The notes: generated by a model not told the origin, from the letters alone. A DNA stretch of 61,388 bases from Paracoccaceae bacterium (GCA_017510335.1 JAFWNM010000027.1:1-61388), one strand, 5' to 3'; positions 7,885-16,766 are shown, counted from the first letter of the stretch. Program-made: numbers and translations.

Positions 7885-8732
7885 GCGACCCCCTCGGCCG
7901 GGGCCAGCAATTCGGCGCGCAGTTGCGGCACGTCCAGCGCCAAGCCGCCTGAAAACAAGGCCCAGGCATGCACGCCCTGCCAGAAGAACAATTCCCAGCC
8001 CGACAGCACTTGCGCGCCTTGCGCCTGCGCATCGGCCAGAAACTGCGTGTCCGCGGGGGTATAGACAGCATCAAACGCCCATTCGGCCCCTGCCATGGCG
8101 CTGCGCGCCAGCGGCGTGCCTTCATGGCCGACCATGCCCACAGGGGTGCAGTTGACCAAACCTTGCGCGCCCGCTGCGCCCTGTTGCGCATCATCGGCAA
8201 CCTGCACCACCAACCCCGGCGCGGCGCTGCGCAAATCTGCCGCCAAAGCGTCTGCCTTCGTGCGGTCGCGGTCCACAAGGCGCAAGTCCCGCACGCCCAG
8301 CGCCACAAGGCCAAACGCCACCGCACGGCCCACGCCGCCCGTGCCAATCATCAGCACCGCGCCCACAGGCGCATCCCCGCGCAGCCCGCGATAGGCGGCC
8401 ATGAACCCCGAATGGTCGGTATTATGCCCCACTGGCCCGTCCGGCCCGAAAATGACAGTATTGACAGCCCCCACCGCACGCACCAGCGGGTCAGGAACCG
8501 CCACGCGCGCGACCACCTGTTCCTTATAGGGATAGGTGATATTCACCCCGCGGTAGCCCCCCGCCGCCGCCGCAGCGAAGACGGCAGCGAAATCCTTGCC
8601 CAGTGCAGGGGGCACCAGCCGGTCATAGCGCACCTGAAGCGCATTCTGGCGTCCGGCCAGAACATGCAACAAAGGCGAGCGTGACGCGGCAATATTGTCG
8701 CCAATCAGTCCAAGCAGCAGATCGGGGGTCAT
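7881..8732 (-). CDS. aroE: Shikimate/quinate dehydrogenase family enzyme
   Basis: 283-aa AroE/YdiB-family oxidoreductase. The N-terminal substrate domain has SRSP (18-21), NITYPYKE with catalytic K70, N91 and D106 (HNTDHSGF). The nucleotide domain has GTGGVGRA. After the second strand it reads VDRDRTKA instead of the NRT signature of NADP-dependent biosynthetic AroE; an acidic residue there usually means NAD preference, as in catabolic quinate/shikimate dehydrogenases. Its operon partner is a 3-dehydroshikimate dehydratase, which supports a catabolic role (shikimate or quinate to the 3-dehydro acid). It overlaps that gene by four bases. The exact substrate is inferred. Confidence 0.85.
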   Translation of the reverse strand: MTPDLLLGLIGDNIAASRSPLLHVLAGRQNALQVRYDRLVPPALGKDFAAVFAAAAAGGYRGVNITYPYKEQVVARVAVPDPLVRAVGAVNTVIFGPDGPVGHNTDHSGFMAAYRGLRGDAPVGAVLMIGTGGVGRAVAFGLVALGVRDLRLVDRDRTKADALAADLRSAAPGLVVQVADDAQQGAAGAQGLVNCTPVGMVGHEGTPLARSAMAGAEWAFDAVYTPADTQFLADAQAQGAQVLSGWELFFWQGVHAWALFSGGLALDVPQLRAELLAPAEGVA

Positions 8733-8739
8733 TGGTCTC

Positions 8740-10248
8740 TCATTTGATACGGGAAGCGAAAAGCCGCGCCTTCGCCCATTTCCAGGGCGGGGTATGCGAC
8801 AGGAATATGAAGACTACTGCCGCCAACAGCACCGACGACAGCGGGCTTGAAAACACCCCGTCAAAGAAGCGCCCCCAATCTTCGCGCGCGGTGATGATGG
8901 CGCGGCGCCAGTTGTCATCCAGCAGGCGCGACAGGATCACCCCCAGAATGACCGGCCCCAACGGATAACCGTAATGGCGCATGAAATACCCCAGCACACC
9001 AAAGCCCAGCATCCAATACACATCGGTGATGGCATTATTGACTGCATAGGCCCCCACGATTGACAGGATCAGGATCAACGAGATCAGCACAGCGCGGGGC
9101 ATTTCCACCAGCTTGGTAAACAGCCGTATGCCTGTCAGACCGAAAATCAGCAGGAAGATATTGGCAAATGTCAACGCGCCCACAATGAACCAGAACATTT
9201 CGGGGCGGTCGATCATCAGCATGGGGCCGGGGTTCAGGCCATGGATGAACAGCGCGCCAATCATGATGGCGGTGACCGCATCGCCCGGGATGCCCAGTGT
9301 CATCATCGGCACAAATGCCCCGCCCACTGCGGCGTTATTGGCGGTTTCAGGGGCAACCAACCCTTCCATGGCCCCTTCGCCAAAGGGGGTTTCGGGGTTT
9401 TTGGTCACACGCTTGGCATGGTCATATGCCATCAGCGCGGCAATATCGCCGCCCGTGCCCGGCAAGGCCCCGATGGTTACCCCGATGGTGGAAGTCTGCA
9501 TCGACAAGGGCAGGTGCTTCCGCACCACCTTCCATGACGGGATGATGCGGCCGACCTTCTGGCGAATGGCTTTCTTGTCAACATGGTGCAGTTGCAACAA
9601 GGCCTCGGACACGCCGAACATGCCGATCATCACGGCGATAAAGGAAATACCCCCGTTCAGCAGCGACAGATCGAAAGTAAAGCGCGGCGTGAATGTCAGC
9701 GGGTCACGGCCGACAGCCCCGATGGCCACCCCCAGCGCACCGGCAAAAATACCCTTGACCAGCGACCCGGTCGACAGCGACCCCACCAGCAAAATGCCCA
9801 GAACCGCAAGAAACATGTAATCGCGCGGTTGAAACCGCAACGCAAAGTCAGACACCAGCGGCGCGGCCACAGCCAGCACTGCAATTCCCACAAACCCGCC
9901 GATAACAGACATCACAGTGCTGACACCGATGGCCTGTCCGGCCTCGCCGCGTTTGGCCATGGGATAGCCGTCCAGCGCTGTGGCAATCGCAGACGGCGCG
10001 CCGGGAATGTTCAGCAAGATCGCGGTACGCGCCCCACCATAAACCCCGCCCATGTAAATACCCACCATCAGCGCAAGCGCCGGATAAACCGACCATGAGA
10101 AGGTGAAGGAAATCAGGATGGACACTGCCATAGTGACCGAAAGGCCCGGAATGGCCCCGATATAGATGCCCGCAAACGTCCCCAGCGCCACCAGCGCCAG
10201 AAGCTGCGGTTGCATCAGAACTGTTGCAAAAGCCAGAAACGCGTCCAT
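8740..10248 (-). CDS. tctA: Tripartite tricarboxylate transporter, large permease TctA
   Basis: 502-aa integral membrane protein with about 11-12 hydrophobic segments. It carries the TctA signature near the N-terminus (GIYIGAIPGLSVTMAVSI) and the repeated VTIGALPGTGGDIAALMAYD motif with PFGEGAMEG in the second half. It is the ion-coupled channel subunit that moves the organic anion delivered by the periplasmic receptor. The ATG overlaps the tctB stop by one base (TAATG), so upstream in-frame codons are not used. The neighbouring enzymes point to a cyclic hydroxy acid rather than citrate as the cargo. Confidence 0.93.
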   Translation of the reverse strand: MDAFLAFATVLMQPQLLALVALGTFAGIYIGAIPGLSVTMAVSILISFTFSWSVYPALALMVGIYMGGVYGGARTAILLNIPGAPSAIATALDGYPMAKRGEAGQAIGVSTVMSVIGGFVGIAVLAVAAPLVSDFALRFQPRDYMFLAVLGILLVGSLSTGSLVKGIFAGALGVAIGAVGRDPLTFTPRFTFDLSLLNGGISFIAVMIGMFGVSEALLQLHHVDKKAIRQKVGRIIPSWKVVRKHLPLSMQTSTIGVTIGALPGTGGDIAALMAYDHAKRVTKNPETPFGEGAMEGLVAPETANNAAVGGAFVPMMTLGIPGDAVTAIMIGALFIHGLNPGPMLMIDRPEMFWFIVGALTFANIFLLIFGLTGIRLFTKLVEMPRAVLISLILILSIVGAYAVNNAITDVYWMLGFGVLGYFMRHYGYPLGPVILGVILSRLLDDNWRRAIITAREDWGRFFDGVFSSPLSSVLLAAVVFIFLSHTPPWKWAKARLFASRIK

Positions 10249-10817
10249 TACCGCGCCCCCCCGAACAAGTTGCGGATCAATTGCACAAGTTCCGCTTCGG
10301 GCACGATGCCCGCAGGCATAAGAACTGTGAATACAATACGAAACACAATCCAGATGCAGATCAGCGCGCCCAGCCCCACCCCCGCAGAAAAGACCCAGCC
10401 GCGCCCCAACAGCCGGATGCCGAACACCAGAAACAGCGCGGTTGTGGGCAAAAACCCAAGCGGGCGCACGGCCAGCGCATAGGCCACAAGAAACGCCACG
10501 AAGGCCAGCACACGCCACGGAAGAATGTCGCGCGCCAGCGTTTCACCCGCCACTTTCGGCAAACGCACGGTCTGTGCACCCACAATCAGCATGCACACCA
10601 CCATGATGGCCGCAGTCACCACAGGCACGGTTCCGGGGGCAGATAATTTGCCAAACCCCGATATGCCGAAAGCTTCGTTCAGCAACACCACGCTTGCGCC
10701 CAGCAAGAAGAAGGTAAAGACAAGCTCGCCGGGGCGGCGTTGCTTCGAATACCCCCCCGGTGTCGCATCAGAGGTTCCGTCATGATGATCGGTGTCACCG
10801 CGAAAATTGGGGTCCAT
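10248..10817 (-). CDS. tctB: Tripartite tricarboxylate transporter, small permease TctB
   Basis: 189-aa TctB-family protein with four predicted membrane helices (for example LVFTFFLLGASVVLLNEAF and a C-terminal VGLGALICIWIVFRIVFTVL). The N-terminal ~35 residues are hydrophilic. The start at 10817 has GGGAGG nine bases upstream; the longer in-frame form starts in an Arg-rich stretch with no ribosome site. It overlaps tctA by one base and lies ~260 bp after tctC, from which it is separated by a hairpin. TctB assists TctA in TTT transporters. Confidence 0.9.
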   Translation of the reverse strand: MDPNFRGDTDHHDGTSDATPGGYSKQRRPGELVFTFFLLGASVVLLNEAFGISGFGKLSAPGTVPVVTAAIMVVCMLIVGAQTVRLPKVAGETLARDILPWRVLAFVAFLVAYALAVRPLGFLPTTALFLVFGIRLLGRGWVFSAGVGLGALICIWIVFRIVFTVLMPAGIVPEAELVQLIRNLFGGAR

Positions 10818-11044
10818 TGCATCCTCCCTGCATCGGGCGATCCTGCAACGGGGCCTTGGGCGCGCGGCAACGACCAACGCCGCATCAAGACGGCCCCATA
10901 TCCTGGATCATATGTCGGCACTGCCCCGGATGTGCAGCGCAAGACGGTATAAAACACTTCCGGCGCGGGCCTGTTGGGCGCTGCCGCCGAAACGGTGCGG
11001 TTTGACGGGGTTGCACCGCAAAACCAGAAATTCTGAAAAGCGCG

Positions 11045-11071
11045 ATCAGGCCCGCGCGTGGCGGGCCTGAT
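11045..11071 (-). terminator. Hairpin between tctC and tctB
   Basis: ATCAGGCCCGC (11045-11055) pairs with GCGGGCCTGAT (11061-11071) just past the tctC stop. Because tctB and tctA continue on the same strand, it may be a partial terminator or an mRNA 3' stabiliser that keeps the receptor more abundant than the permease. Confidence 0.65.
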
Positions 11072-11080
11072 GCGGTAGTG

Positions 11081-12079
11081 TCAGGGGCGTTCAATCCCGA
11101 AATCTTCGGGCGAATTTTGCGTGACGCCCGCATCATGCAGCAGCCATGTGGTGTTTTGCTGCCAGCGGTTCATGAAATCCGCCGCTTCGTCCCCCGCGAT
11201 ATTCATCATGGTGAAACCGCGATTGTCGATCATCTCGACAAAATCCGCGTTCTGCGCAGCTTCGGAATAGGCGGCCTGAAGGCTGGCAACCACATCATCA
11301 GGCGTGCCGTTTTTCACGAAGATGCCGAAAAACGGCCCCCATGGCAGCAAGTCGTTATAGGCGTCATTGAACGATGTCACTGTCGGCACATCGGGCAGGC
11401 GTTCATTCGCATCCACATCGAACATGGCCAGCGGCTTCATGGTGCCTGCACGAATGCCTTCGATTGCGGCACCCAAAACAGCGGGCATCACGTCAATCGC
11501 GCCACCTTGCAGCGCCGTCAGCGCGGGACCATCGCCATCAAAGGGCACGGAAATCACGTCCAGCTCGCCCTCGACCGCGTTGATCATCGCAGTGATGACC
11601 GATGGCAGGCCACCGGGGCCAGTTGCGCCAAAGCGCACTTCACCGGGGTTTGCCGCGATGAATTCCATCAGTTCGGCATAATCGTTGTAAGGGGTGTTCT
11701 GCCCGGCAACCAGAATCGGCGTGCCGCGTGCCAGCAGGTTGATGGCGGTGAAATCGCTGTAATCCTTGTCGCCAAGGCCCATCACCTTATACAGAAGCGG
11801 GTTTTCCGCGCCCATCAGCAGTGTGTAGCCATCCGCGGCCTGATCGGCCACATAGTTCAGGCCAATGGCCCCAACGCCGCCGGTCATGTTTTGCATCACA
11901 ACAGTGCCGCCCAGCACCGCTTCGGCATGTGGCGTGACAGAGCGCATCACCACATCGGTTGACCCACCGGCCCCCCATTGGATAATGCCTTGGATTTCCT
12001 TGGTCGGGTAGTCTTGCGCCAGTGCGCCTGTCGCACCAATCAGCATTGCGGAAATGCTACCCAGAACAGTATATTTCAT
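11081..12079 (-). CDS. tctC: TTT transporter periplasmic receptor (TctC/Bug family)
   Basis: 332-aa solute receptor. It has a Sec signal peptide (MKYTVLGSISAMLIGATGALA, cut before QDYPTKE). The Bug-family core follows, with the IIQWGAGGSTDVVMRSV loop that holds a carboxylate of the ligand and the GATGPGGLPSVI block in the second lobe. The start at 12079 has GGGAGG upstream. It binds the organic acid in the periplasm and hands it to TctAB. The ligand cannot be read from sequence; operon partners suggest quinate, shikimate or a related acid. An operator-like region lies upstream of its start. Confidence 0.92.
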   Translation of the reverse strand: MKYTVLGSISAMLIGATGALAQDYPTKEIQGIIQWGAGGSTDVVMRSVTPHAEAVLGGTVVMQNMTGGVGAIGLNYVADQAADGYTLLMGAENPLLYKVMGLGDKDYSDFTAINLLARGTPILVAGQNTPYNDYAELMEFIAANPGEVRFGATGPGGLPSVITAMINAVEGELDVISVPFDGDGPALTALQGGAIDVMPAVLGAAIEGIRAGTMKPLAMFDVDANERLPDVPTVTSFNDAYNDLLPWGPFFGIFVKNGTPDDVVASLQAAYSEAAQNADFVEMIDNRGFTMMNIAGDEAADFMNRWQQNTTWLLHDAGVTQNSPEDFGIERP

Positions 12080-12126
12080 AACGTCCTCCCTGAACGGCGC
12101 GCCCATCGCGCCTTGATGCGGTTATT

Positions 12127-12149
12127 GCGATATATTCGCATAACGTCAA
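12127..12149. promoter_or_regulatory. Operator-like sequences upstream of tctC
   Basis: GCGA-TATAT-TCGC (12127-12139) is a small dyad, followed by TAACGTCAA (12141-12149). The second element is the exact reverse complement of TTGACGTTA found in the lysR/FAD-dehydrogenase gap, so the same LysR-type regulator may bind both promoters. Confidence 0.4.
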
Positions 12150-12180
12150 ATATCAAATTCGACCCTACATGAACATCATG

Positions 12181-13110
12181 TTAATTGTTGCGCGCGGTCG
12201 CATCACTCCACTGGTCTGTGGCCAGCCGCAATTCGCGGGCGAAGCGTTCAATGGTGTATTCGGCAAAATTGGACAGGTTGCGCCCTTTTTTGCGCACCAC
12301 ATGCACATGCACAGTTGCCTCCTCCAACAAGGGGCGGCGCACCAGACCGGGCAAATACACCTCGGCCACGGAAAATTCGTCGATCAAGGCAACCCCCAGC
12401 CCGTGGCGCACCAGACTAACCACAGTCTGCGCAAACCGCCCGCGCATGGTCTGGCGCAACTCCACCCCCGCATCCCGAAAGGGTTTGGCCAGAATCGCAC
12501 CATAAGGGTCTGACGGGTCCACCCCGATCAGTGGTTCATCCACCAGATCGCGCACCGACAGCACCGGCCGTGCGGCCAGCGGGTGCCCTTCGGGCAGGAC
12601 AACGACGATACGACCGCGCGCCAATTCGATGTTTTCAACCCCGGGGTTCTGAATGGCCGAGGACATGATGACGAATTCGCCCCGTTCCAGCAGCAGGTAT
12701 TCAACGGTTTCTTCGATCTTCAGGATATTGAGGTCAATGAACAGGTCCGGGTAGCGCGCACGCACCGAGCGCAGCACCCGCGCCGCAATAAACTGCGCCA
12801 CCGATGGCGCGGACGCGAAGGCCAGGTCCGCCCCGTCCCCCTTTTGCAGGTTGAACAGCGCGTCATGCAGGTTTTCCACCCCGCGATGCACCTCGCGCAC
12901 CTGCTCGAACACGGCGCCGGCTTCGACTGCGGGAATAAACAGCCCTTCGCGGCGTTCAAACAGGCGCAGGCCAAGGGTTTCTTCGGTATGTTTGACAAGG
13001 CGGCTTATTCCCGGCGGCGAAACACCCAGAAATTCCGCAGCCCCGCTTATGGTGCCGCGCAGCATGACAGCGCGAATAACCTCGATCTGGCGCAGGGTAA
13101 GTTCTTTCAT
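12181..13110 (-). CDS. LysR-family transcriptional regulator
   Basis: 309-aa LysR regulator. The helix-turn-helix lies in residues 5-60 (LTLRQIEVIRAVMLRGTISGAAEFLGVSPPG), followed by a linker helix and a LysR substrate-binding domain. The ATG at 13110 has GGGAGG nine bases upstream. It is transcribed divergently from the FAD-dehydrogenase gene and lies beside tctC, so it most likely controls both arms of the hydroaromatic locus. The inducer is unknown but is probably the imported acid or its 3-dehydro product. Confidence 0.93.
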   Translation of the reverse strand: MKELTLRQIEVIRAVMLRGTISGAAEFLGVSPPGISRLVKHTEETLGLRLFERREGLFIPAVEAGAVFEQVREVHRGVENLHDALFNLQKGDGADLAFASAPSVAQFIAARVLRSVRARYPDLFIDLNILKIEETVEYLLLERGEFVIMSSAIQNPGVENIELARGRIVVVLPEGHPLAARPVLSVRDLVDEPLIGVDPSDPYGAILAKPFRDAGVELRQTMRGRFAQTVVSLVRHGLGVALIDEFSVAEVYLPGLVRRPLLEEATVHVHVVRKKGRNLSNFAEYTIERFARELRLATDQWSDATARNN

Positions 13111-13165
13111 GGCTTCCTCCCGCAGCGACATTAACATGGCGTTACGCATAGGGCCAATTCGATAA

Positions 13166-13190
13166 TTGACGTTAAGCGTATTTCCGTCAA
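13166..13190. promoter_or_regulatory. Inverted repeat, probable LysR operator
   Basis: TTGACG (13166-13171) and CGTCAA (13185-13190) are inverted and separated by 13 bp in the gap between lysR and the FAD-dehydrogenase gene. The size and position fit a LysR-type binding site about 25-45 bp before the rightward start. Confidence 0.5.
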
Positions 13191-13215
13191 ATGCTACCCT
13201 AACGCGGAGGATATG

Positions 13216-14895
13216 ATGACCCCACAGACCTATGACATTGTTATTCTGGGGTCGGGCGCGGCAGGGCTTGGCGCGGCAGTCACCGCCGCCGCCCATGGCG
13301 CGCGGGTGCTGGTCCTTGAAAAAGCGTCTGTTCTGGGCGGCACCACGGCATGGTCGGGCGGCTGGATATGGGCACCGGACACCAGTTTGGCGCGCAGCGC
13401 GGGCATTGAGACTGCGCCAGACGCGCCACGGCGCTATTTGCAGCATGTGTTGGGCAACCATTTCAACCCCGAACGTGTTGACGCGTTTCTGGACAGCGCG
13501 CCCAAGATGGTGGATTTTTTCCATACCCGCACCGCACTGCAATTCGACCTTGGCGCGGCCATTCCCGACACATACAGCCACCTGCCCGGCGCGGGGCTGG
13601 GCGGGCGTTCGGTGATTGCGCGCCCCTATGACGCCCGCGCGCTGAAGCGGGACATCGCGTTGCTGCGCCTGCCGCTGGCGGAAACCACCTTTCACGGGAT
13701 GACAATTCAGGCCGGGCCGGACCTGCGCAGTTTCATGACCATGACGCGCAGCGCGCGATCCTTCGCGCATGTCACGCGCCGCGTGCTGCGCCATGCCCGC
13801 GATCTGGCGTTTCACAGGCGGGGTATGGACCTGCGCAATGGCGCGGCGCTGGCGGGGCGATTGATGCAATCGGCGCGCGACTTGGGGGTGGCGTGGCGGG
13901 TGGACAGCCGCGTTAGCGCCTTGCTGCGCGCAGGCGGCACAGTGACGGGCGTGCAACTGGCCTGCGGCCAGATCATCCGCGTGCGCAAGGGCGTTATCAT
14001 GGCCACTGGCGGCTATGGGCATGACGCAGCACTGCGCACGCAAACCTTCGCACGCAATGACGACCACCGCAGCCTGTCGGTGCCAACCGCAACAGGTGGC
14101 GGCGCGGCGCTGGCCATCGCCATCGGGGCGCGGTTCGACGACAGCGCCGCTGCACCTGCCGCCTATTGTCCCGTGTCGGACGTGCCCTATCCAAAGGGGG
14201 AACGCGGGGTGTTTCCCCATATCATTGACCGGGGCAAACCCGGTGTCATTGGTGTTCTGGCCAATGGTGCGCGGTTTTGCAACGAAGGGCTGGGTTATCA
14301 TGATTATGTCACCGCCCTGCTGGACGCCACGCCCCCTGACCACCCCGCGCAATCCTGGCTGGTCTGCGACCACAGGTTTTTGCGCCGCTACGGGTTGGGC
14401 ATTGTGCGGCCTGCCCCTGTGCCGTGGGCGCACTGGCGCAAGCGCGGCTATCTGACCACATCGGACACCATCGCGGACCTTGCGCGCGACTGCGGCATCG
14501 ACGCGGACGGGCTGGCGCGCACAGTTGCGGACTGGAACACCCATGCCAGCGCTGGCCATGACCCCGCATTCAGCAGGGGGACCACACCCTATATGCGCCT
14601 GCAGGGCGACCCCGACCATGGCCCCAACCCCTGCGTTGCGCCCATCGTGAAACCGCCCTTTCATGCGGTCCAGGTCACACCGGGCAGTTTTGGCACATTC
14701 GCGGGGCTGGCCTGTGACGGGGCGGCGCGGGTGCTGGACCATGCGGGCACACCCATCAGGGGCCTGTATTGCGCGGGCGCAGATGCCGCCAGCCCCTTCG
14801 GCGGGTTCTATCCGGCGGGGGGAATCAACCTTGGGCCTGCGCTGACATTCGGGTTTATCGCGGGCCATCACGCTGCAACAGGACACCGCCCATGA
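13216..14895 (+). CDS. FAD-dependent dehydrogenase (FAD_binding_2, KstD/fumarate reductase-like)
   Basis: 559-aa flavoprotein. It has the N-terminal dinucleotide fold ILGSGAAGLGAAV, the second segment VLEKASVLGGTTAWSGGWIW, and a C-terminal block GLYCAGADAASPFGGFYPAGG with the second FAD contact. This layout is shared by fumarate reductase flavoproteins, 3-ketosteroid dehydrogenases and tricarballylate dehydrogenase; no signal peptide is seen, so it is cytoplasmic. The start at 13216 has GGAGG five bases upstream; an adjacent ATG at 13213 is spaced only two. It overlaps the next gene by four bases. In this locus it may introduce or remove a ring double bond, but this is inference. Confidence 0.85.
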   Translation: MTPQTYDIVILGSGAAGLGAAVTAAAHGARVLVLEKASVLGGTTAWSGGWIWAPDTSLARSAGIETAPDAPRRYLQHVLGNHFNPERVDAFLDSAPKMVDFFHTRTALQFDLGAAIPDTYSHLPGAGLGGRSVIARPYDARALKRDIALLRLPLAETTFHGMTIQAGPDLRSFMTMTRSARSFAHVTRRVLRHARDLAFHRRGMDLRNGAALAGRLMQSARDLGVAWRVDSRVSALLRAGGTVTGVQLACGQIIRVRKGVIMATGGYGHDAALRTQTFARNDDHRSLSVPTATGGGAALAIAIGARFDDSAAAPAAYCPVSDVPYPKGERGVFPHIIDRGKPGVIGVLANGARFCNEGLGYHDYVTALLDATPPDHPAQSWLVCDHRFLRRYGLGIVRPAPVPWAHWRKRGYLTTSDTIADLARDCGIDADGLARTVADWNTHASAGHDPAFSRGTTPYMRLQGDPDHGPNPCVAPIVKPPFHAVQVTPGSFGTFAGLACDGAARVLDHAGTPIRGLYCAGADAASPFGGFYPAGGINLGPALTFGFIAGHHAATGHRP

Positions 14896-15677
14896 CACGC
14901 AAACTGTCGCTTGCCCATCTTAGCGCGATTGACCTGCCGCCACCTGAGCTTGTGCGCGCCGCCGCACAGGCCGGGTTCGATGCCGTGGGCCTGCGGCTGC
15001 TGCGCGTGACCGAGGACAGCCCCGGCTATGCCCTGATGGATGACCCTGCCCTGATGCGCGCCACATGTGATGCGCTGGCGCAAACCGGCCTGTCAGTGTC
15101 CGACATCGAATTTGTCCGCATCACCCCGGAACTGGACCCCGACACGCTGCTGCCCGTGCTGGATGCGGGCGCGGAATTGGGCGCGCGCCACCTGATTTGC
15201 GCCCCCTATGACGACGACCTGGCGCGGCTGGGCGACACGCTGGACCAGATCGGCGCGCAGTGCGCGGCGCGCGGCCTGTCGGCGGTGCTGGAATTCTTTC
15301 CTTGGACCCCAGTGCCCGACCTTGCCACCTGCTGGGACGTGGTGCGCGGTTGCGCGCCGCATGTGGGGGTGTTGCTGGATGTGCTGCATTTCGACCGATC
15401 CGAAAGCCGGCTGGAGATGATCGCCCAAATCCCGCCCGCGCGCCTGCCCTTCGTGCATGTGTGCGACGCGCTGCGCCACCCGCCCTACACAACGCAGGAA
15501 TTGTTGTACACCGCGCGTCAGGACCGCCTGCCACCGGGCGCGGGGCAGATTGATATTGCGGCCATTCTGGCGGCCCTGCCCCCTGAAACGCCCTTGGGGG
15601 TGGAAGTGCCCATGGCCCATACCCAGCCCATCGCGCAGCATTTGCGCCGCTTGTATAACAGCATTTCGGGTTTGTAA
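14892..15677 (+). CDS. Sugar phosphate isomerase/epimerase-like TIM-barrel protein
   Basis: 261-aa AP_endonuc_2-type TIM barrel. Probable metal ligands are visible: E in VLEFFPW (about 134), D in GVLLDVLHFDR (about 166), H in FVHVCDA and a late E in GVEVPM. The family covers xylose isomerase-like epimerases, hydroxypyruvate isomerases and single-domain dehydroshikimate dehydratases. It is coupled to the FAD dehydrogenase (ATGA overlap) and so likely acts on its product or substrate. It is a distant relative of the N-terminal domain of the dehydratase at the other side of the locus, so the region carries two such barrels. The function is not assigned. Confidence 0.82.
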   Translation: MTRKLSLAHLSAIDLPPPELVRAAAQAGFDAVGLRLLRVTEDSPGYALMDDPALMRATCDALAQTGLSVSDIEFVRITPELDPDTLLPVLDAGAELGARHLICAPYDDDLARLGDTLDQIGAQCAARGLSAVLEFFPWTPVPDLATCWDVVRGCAPHVGVLLDVLHFDRSESRLEMIAQIPPARLPFVHVCDALRHPPYTTQELLYTARQDRLPPGAGQIDIAAILAALPPETPLGVEVPMAHTQPIAQHLRRLYNSISGL

Positions 15678-15745
15678 TCGGCCTGAAATGTGCTGATCTG
15701 GCAGCCGTGCGCGCGCATTGCGTGTTTTATGCGCATGGTTATTGT

Positions 15746-15761
15746 ATTCATATTTATGAAT
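15746..15761. promoter_or_regulatory. Palindrome upstream of the RND pump operon
   Basis: ATTCATA-TT-TATGAAT (15746-15761) is a perfect dyad in an AT-rich stretch 40 bp before the start of the adaptor gene. It is a plausible operator for a TetR- or MarR-type repressor encoded elsewhere. Confidence 0.45.
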
Positions 15762-15800
15762 TCGTATATGTGTGGAAACCTGATCAGAAGGACCGCCGCC

Positions 15801-16766
15801 ATGATGCTGTTTCGCGCCGCCGCGCTTGCCCTGCTTGGAACTGCCCTGCCCGCTTTGGCCGAAAACCTGACGCTTGCCCCCCAACAGGTGACCGACTGGA
15901 AAGCAGTGTTCGCACAGGTCCAGCCGCAAACCCACCTGCCCGCCCGCGCGCGCATCAGCGGCACGCTGTCGCGCCTAAGCGTGGCCGAAGGGGACAGCGT
16001 GCAGGCCGGGCAGGAAATTGCCCTGATCACCGATGACAAACTGGATTTGCAGCTGGTCGCGCAGGATGCGCAGTTGCAGGCGCTGACATCGCAACTGGAG
16101 AATGCGCGCAGCGAATTGCGCCGTGGCGCGGAATTGCTGGAACGTGGCGTGACCACCGCGCAGCGGCTGGACGGGTTGCGCACGCAAGTTGATGTTCTGG
16201 AAGGCCAGCTTGCCGCGACCCGCGCGCAAAGGTCCGTCATCGAACAGCAAGCCAGCGAAGGCATTGTTCTGGCGCCAATCTCGGGCCGTGTGCTAAGTGT
16301 GCCACTGGCCGATGGCGCGGTCGTCATGCCCGGCGAGGCCGTGGTGACCATTGGCGGCGGCGGGGTTTTCCTGCGCCTTGCCATTCCCGAACGCCATGCC
16401 GGCGCCCTGACCGAAGGGGACGCGATTCGCATCGCTTCAGGTCAGGACACAGTGACGGGCACGCTTGCGCGGATCTACCCCCGCATCGATGGCGGGCGCG
16501 TCATGGCCGATATTTCGGTGGACGATCTGGACGGCGCGTTCGTCAATGCCCGTGTGCTGGTGCATCTGCCCATCGGCACGCGCGCGGCGCTGCTGGTGCC
16601 GGAAGCGGCCATCACCACCCGCGCGGGCCTTGATTTCGTGCAGGTCGCGGGGCCATGGCAGGGCCAGCGCAATGTTGTTCCCGGCCAGCGCCACCAGATT
16701 GACGGGGTTGGAATGGTCGAAATCCTAAGCGGGCTTGTCGCCGGTGACATGGTGGTGCTGCCATGA
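15801..16766 (+). CDS. RND efflux periplasmic adaptor subunit
   Basis: 321-aa membrane fusion protein (HlyD/AcrA type) linking an RND pump to the outer membrane. It has a signal peptide MMLFRAAALALLGTALPALA. The first lipoyl half (PARARISGTLSRLSVAEGDSVQAG) is followed by a coiled-coil hairpin (about 70-140), the second lipoyl half (VLAPISGRVLSVPLADGAVVMPG), then beta-barrel and membrane-proximal domains. There is no lipobox Cys. It is shorter than AcrA (~400). The ATG at 15801 follows AAGGA; upstream in-frame codons would precede the signal peptide. It overlaps the pump gene by four bases. Confidence 0.9.
   Translation: MMLFRAAALALLGTALPALAENLTLAPQQVTDWKAVFAQVQPQTHLPARARISGTLSRLSVAEGDSVQAGQEIALITDDKLDLQLVAQDAQLQALTSQLENARSELRRGAELLERGVTTAQRLDGLRTQVDVLEGQLAATRAQRSVIEQQASEGIVLAPISGRVLSVPLADGAVVMPGEAVVTIGGGGVFLRLAIPERHAGALTEGDAIRIASGQDTVTGTLARIYPRIDGGRVMADISVDDLDGAFVNARVLVHLPIGTRAALLVPEAAITTRAGLDFVQVAGPWQGQRNVVPGQRHQIDGVGMVEILSGLVAGDMVVLP

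Noticed and set aside
12181-14898. Open minus-strand frame of about 900 codons
   Set aside because: Only the downstream third is the LysR gene; the upstream part is antisense to the FAD dehydrogenase and has no family resemblance. GC-rich DNA leaves such frames open.
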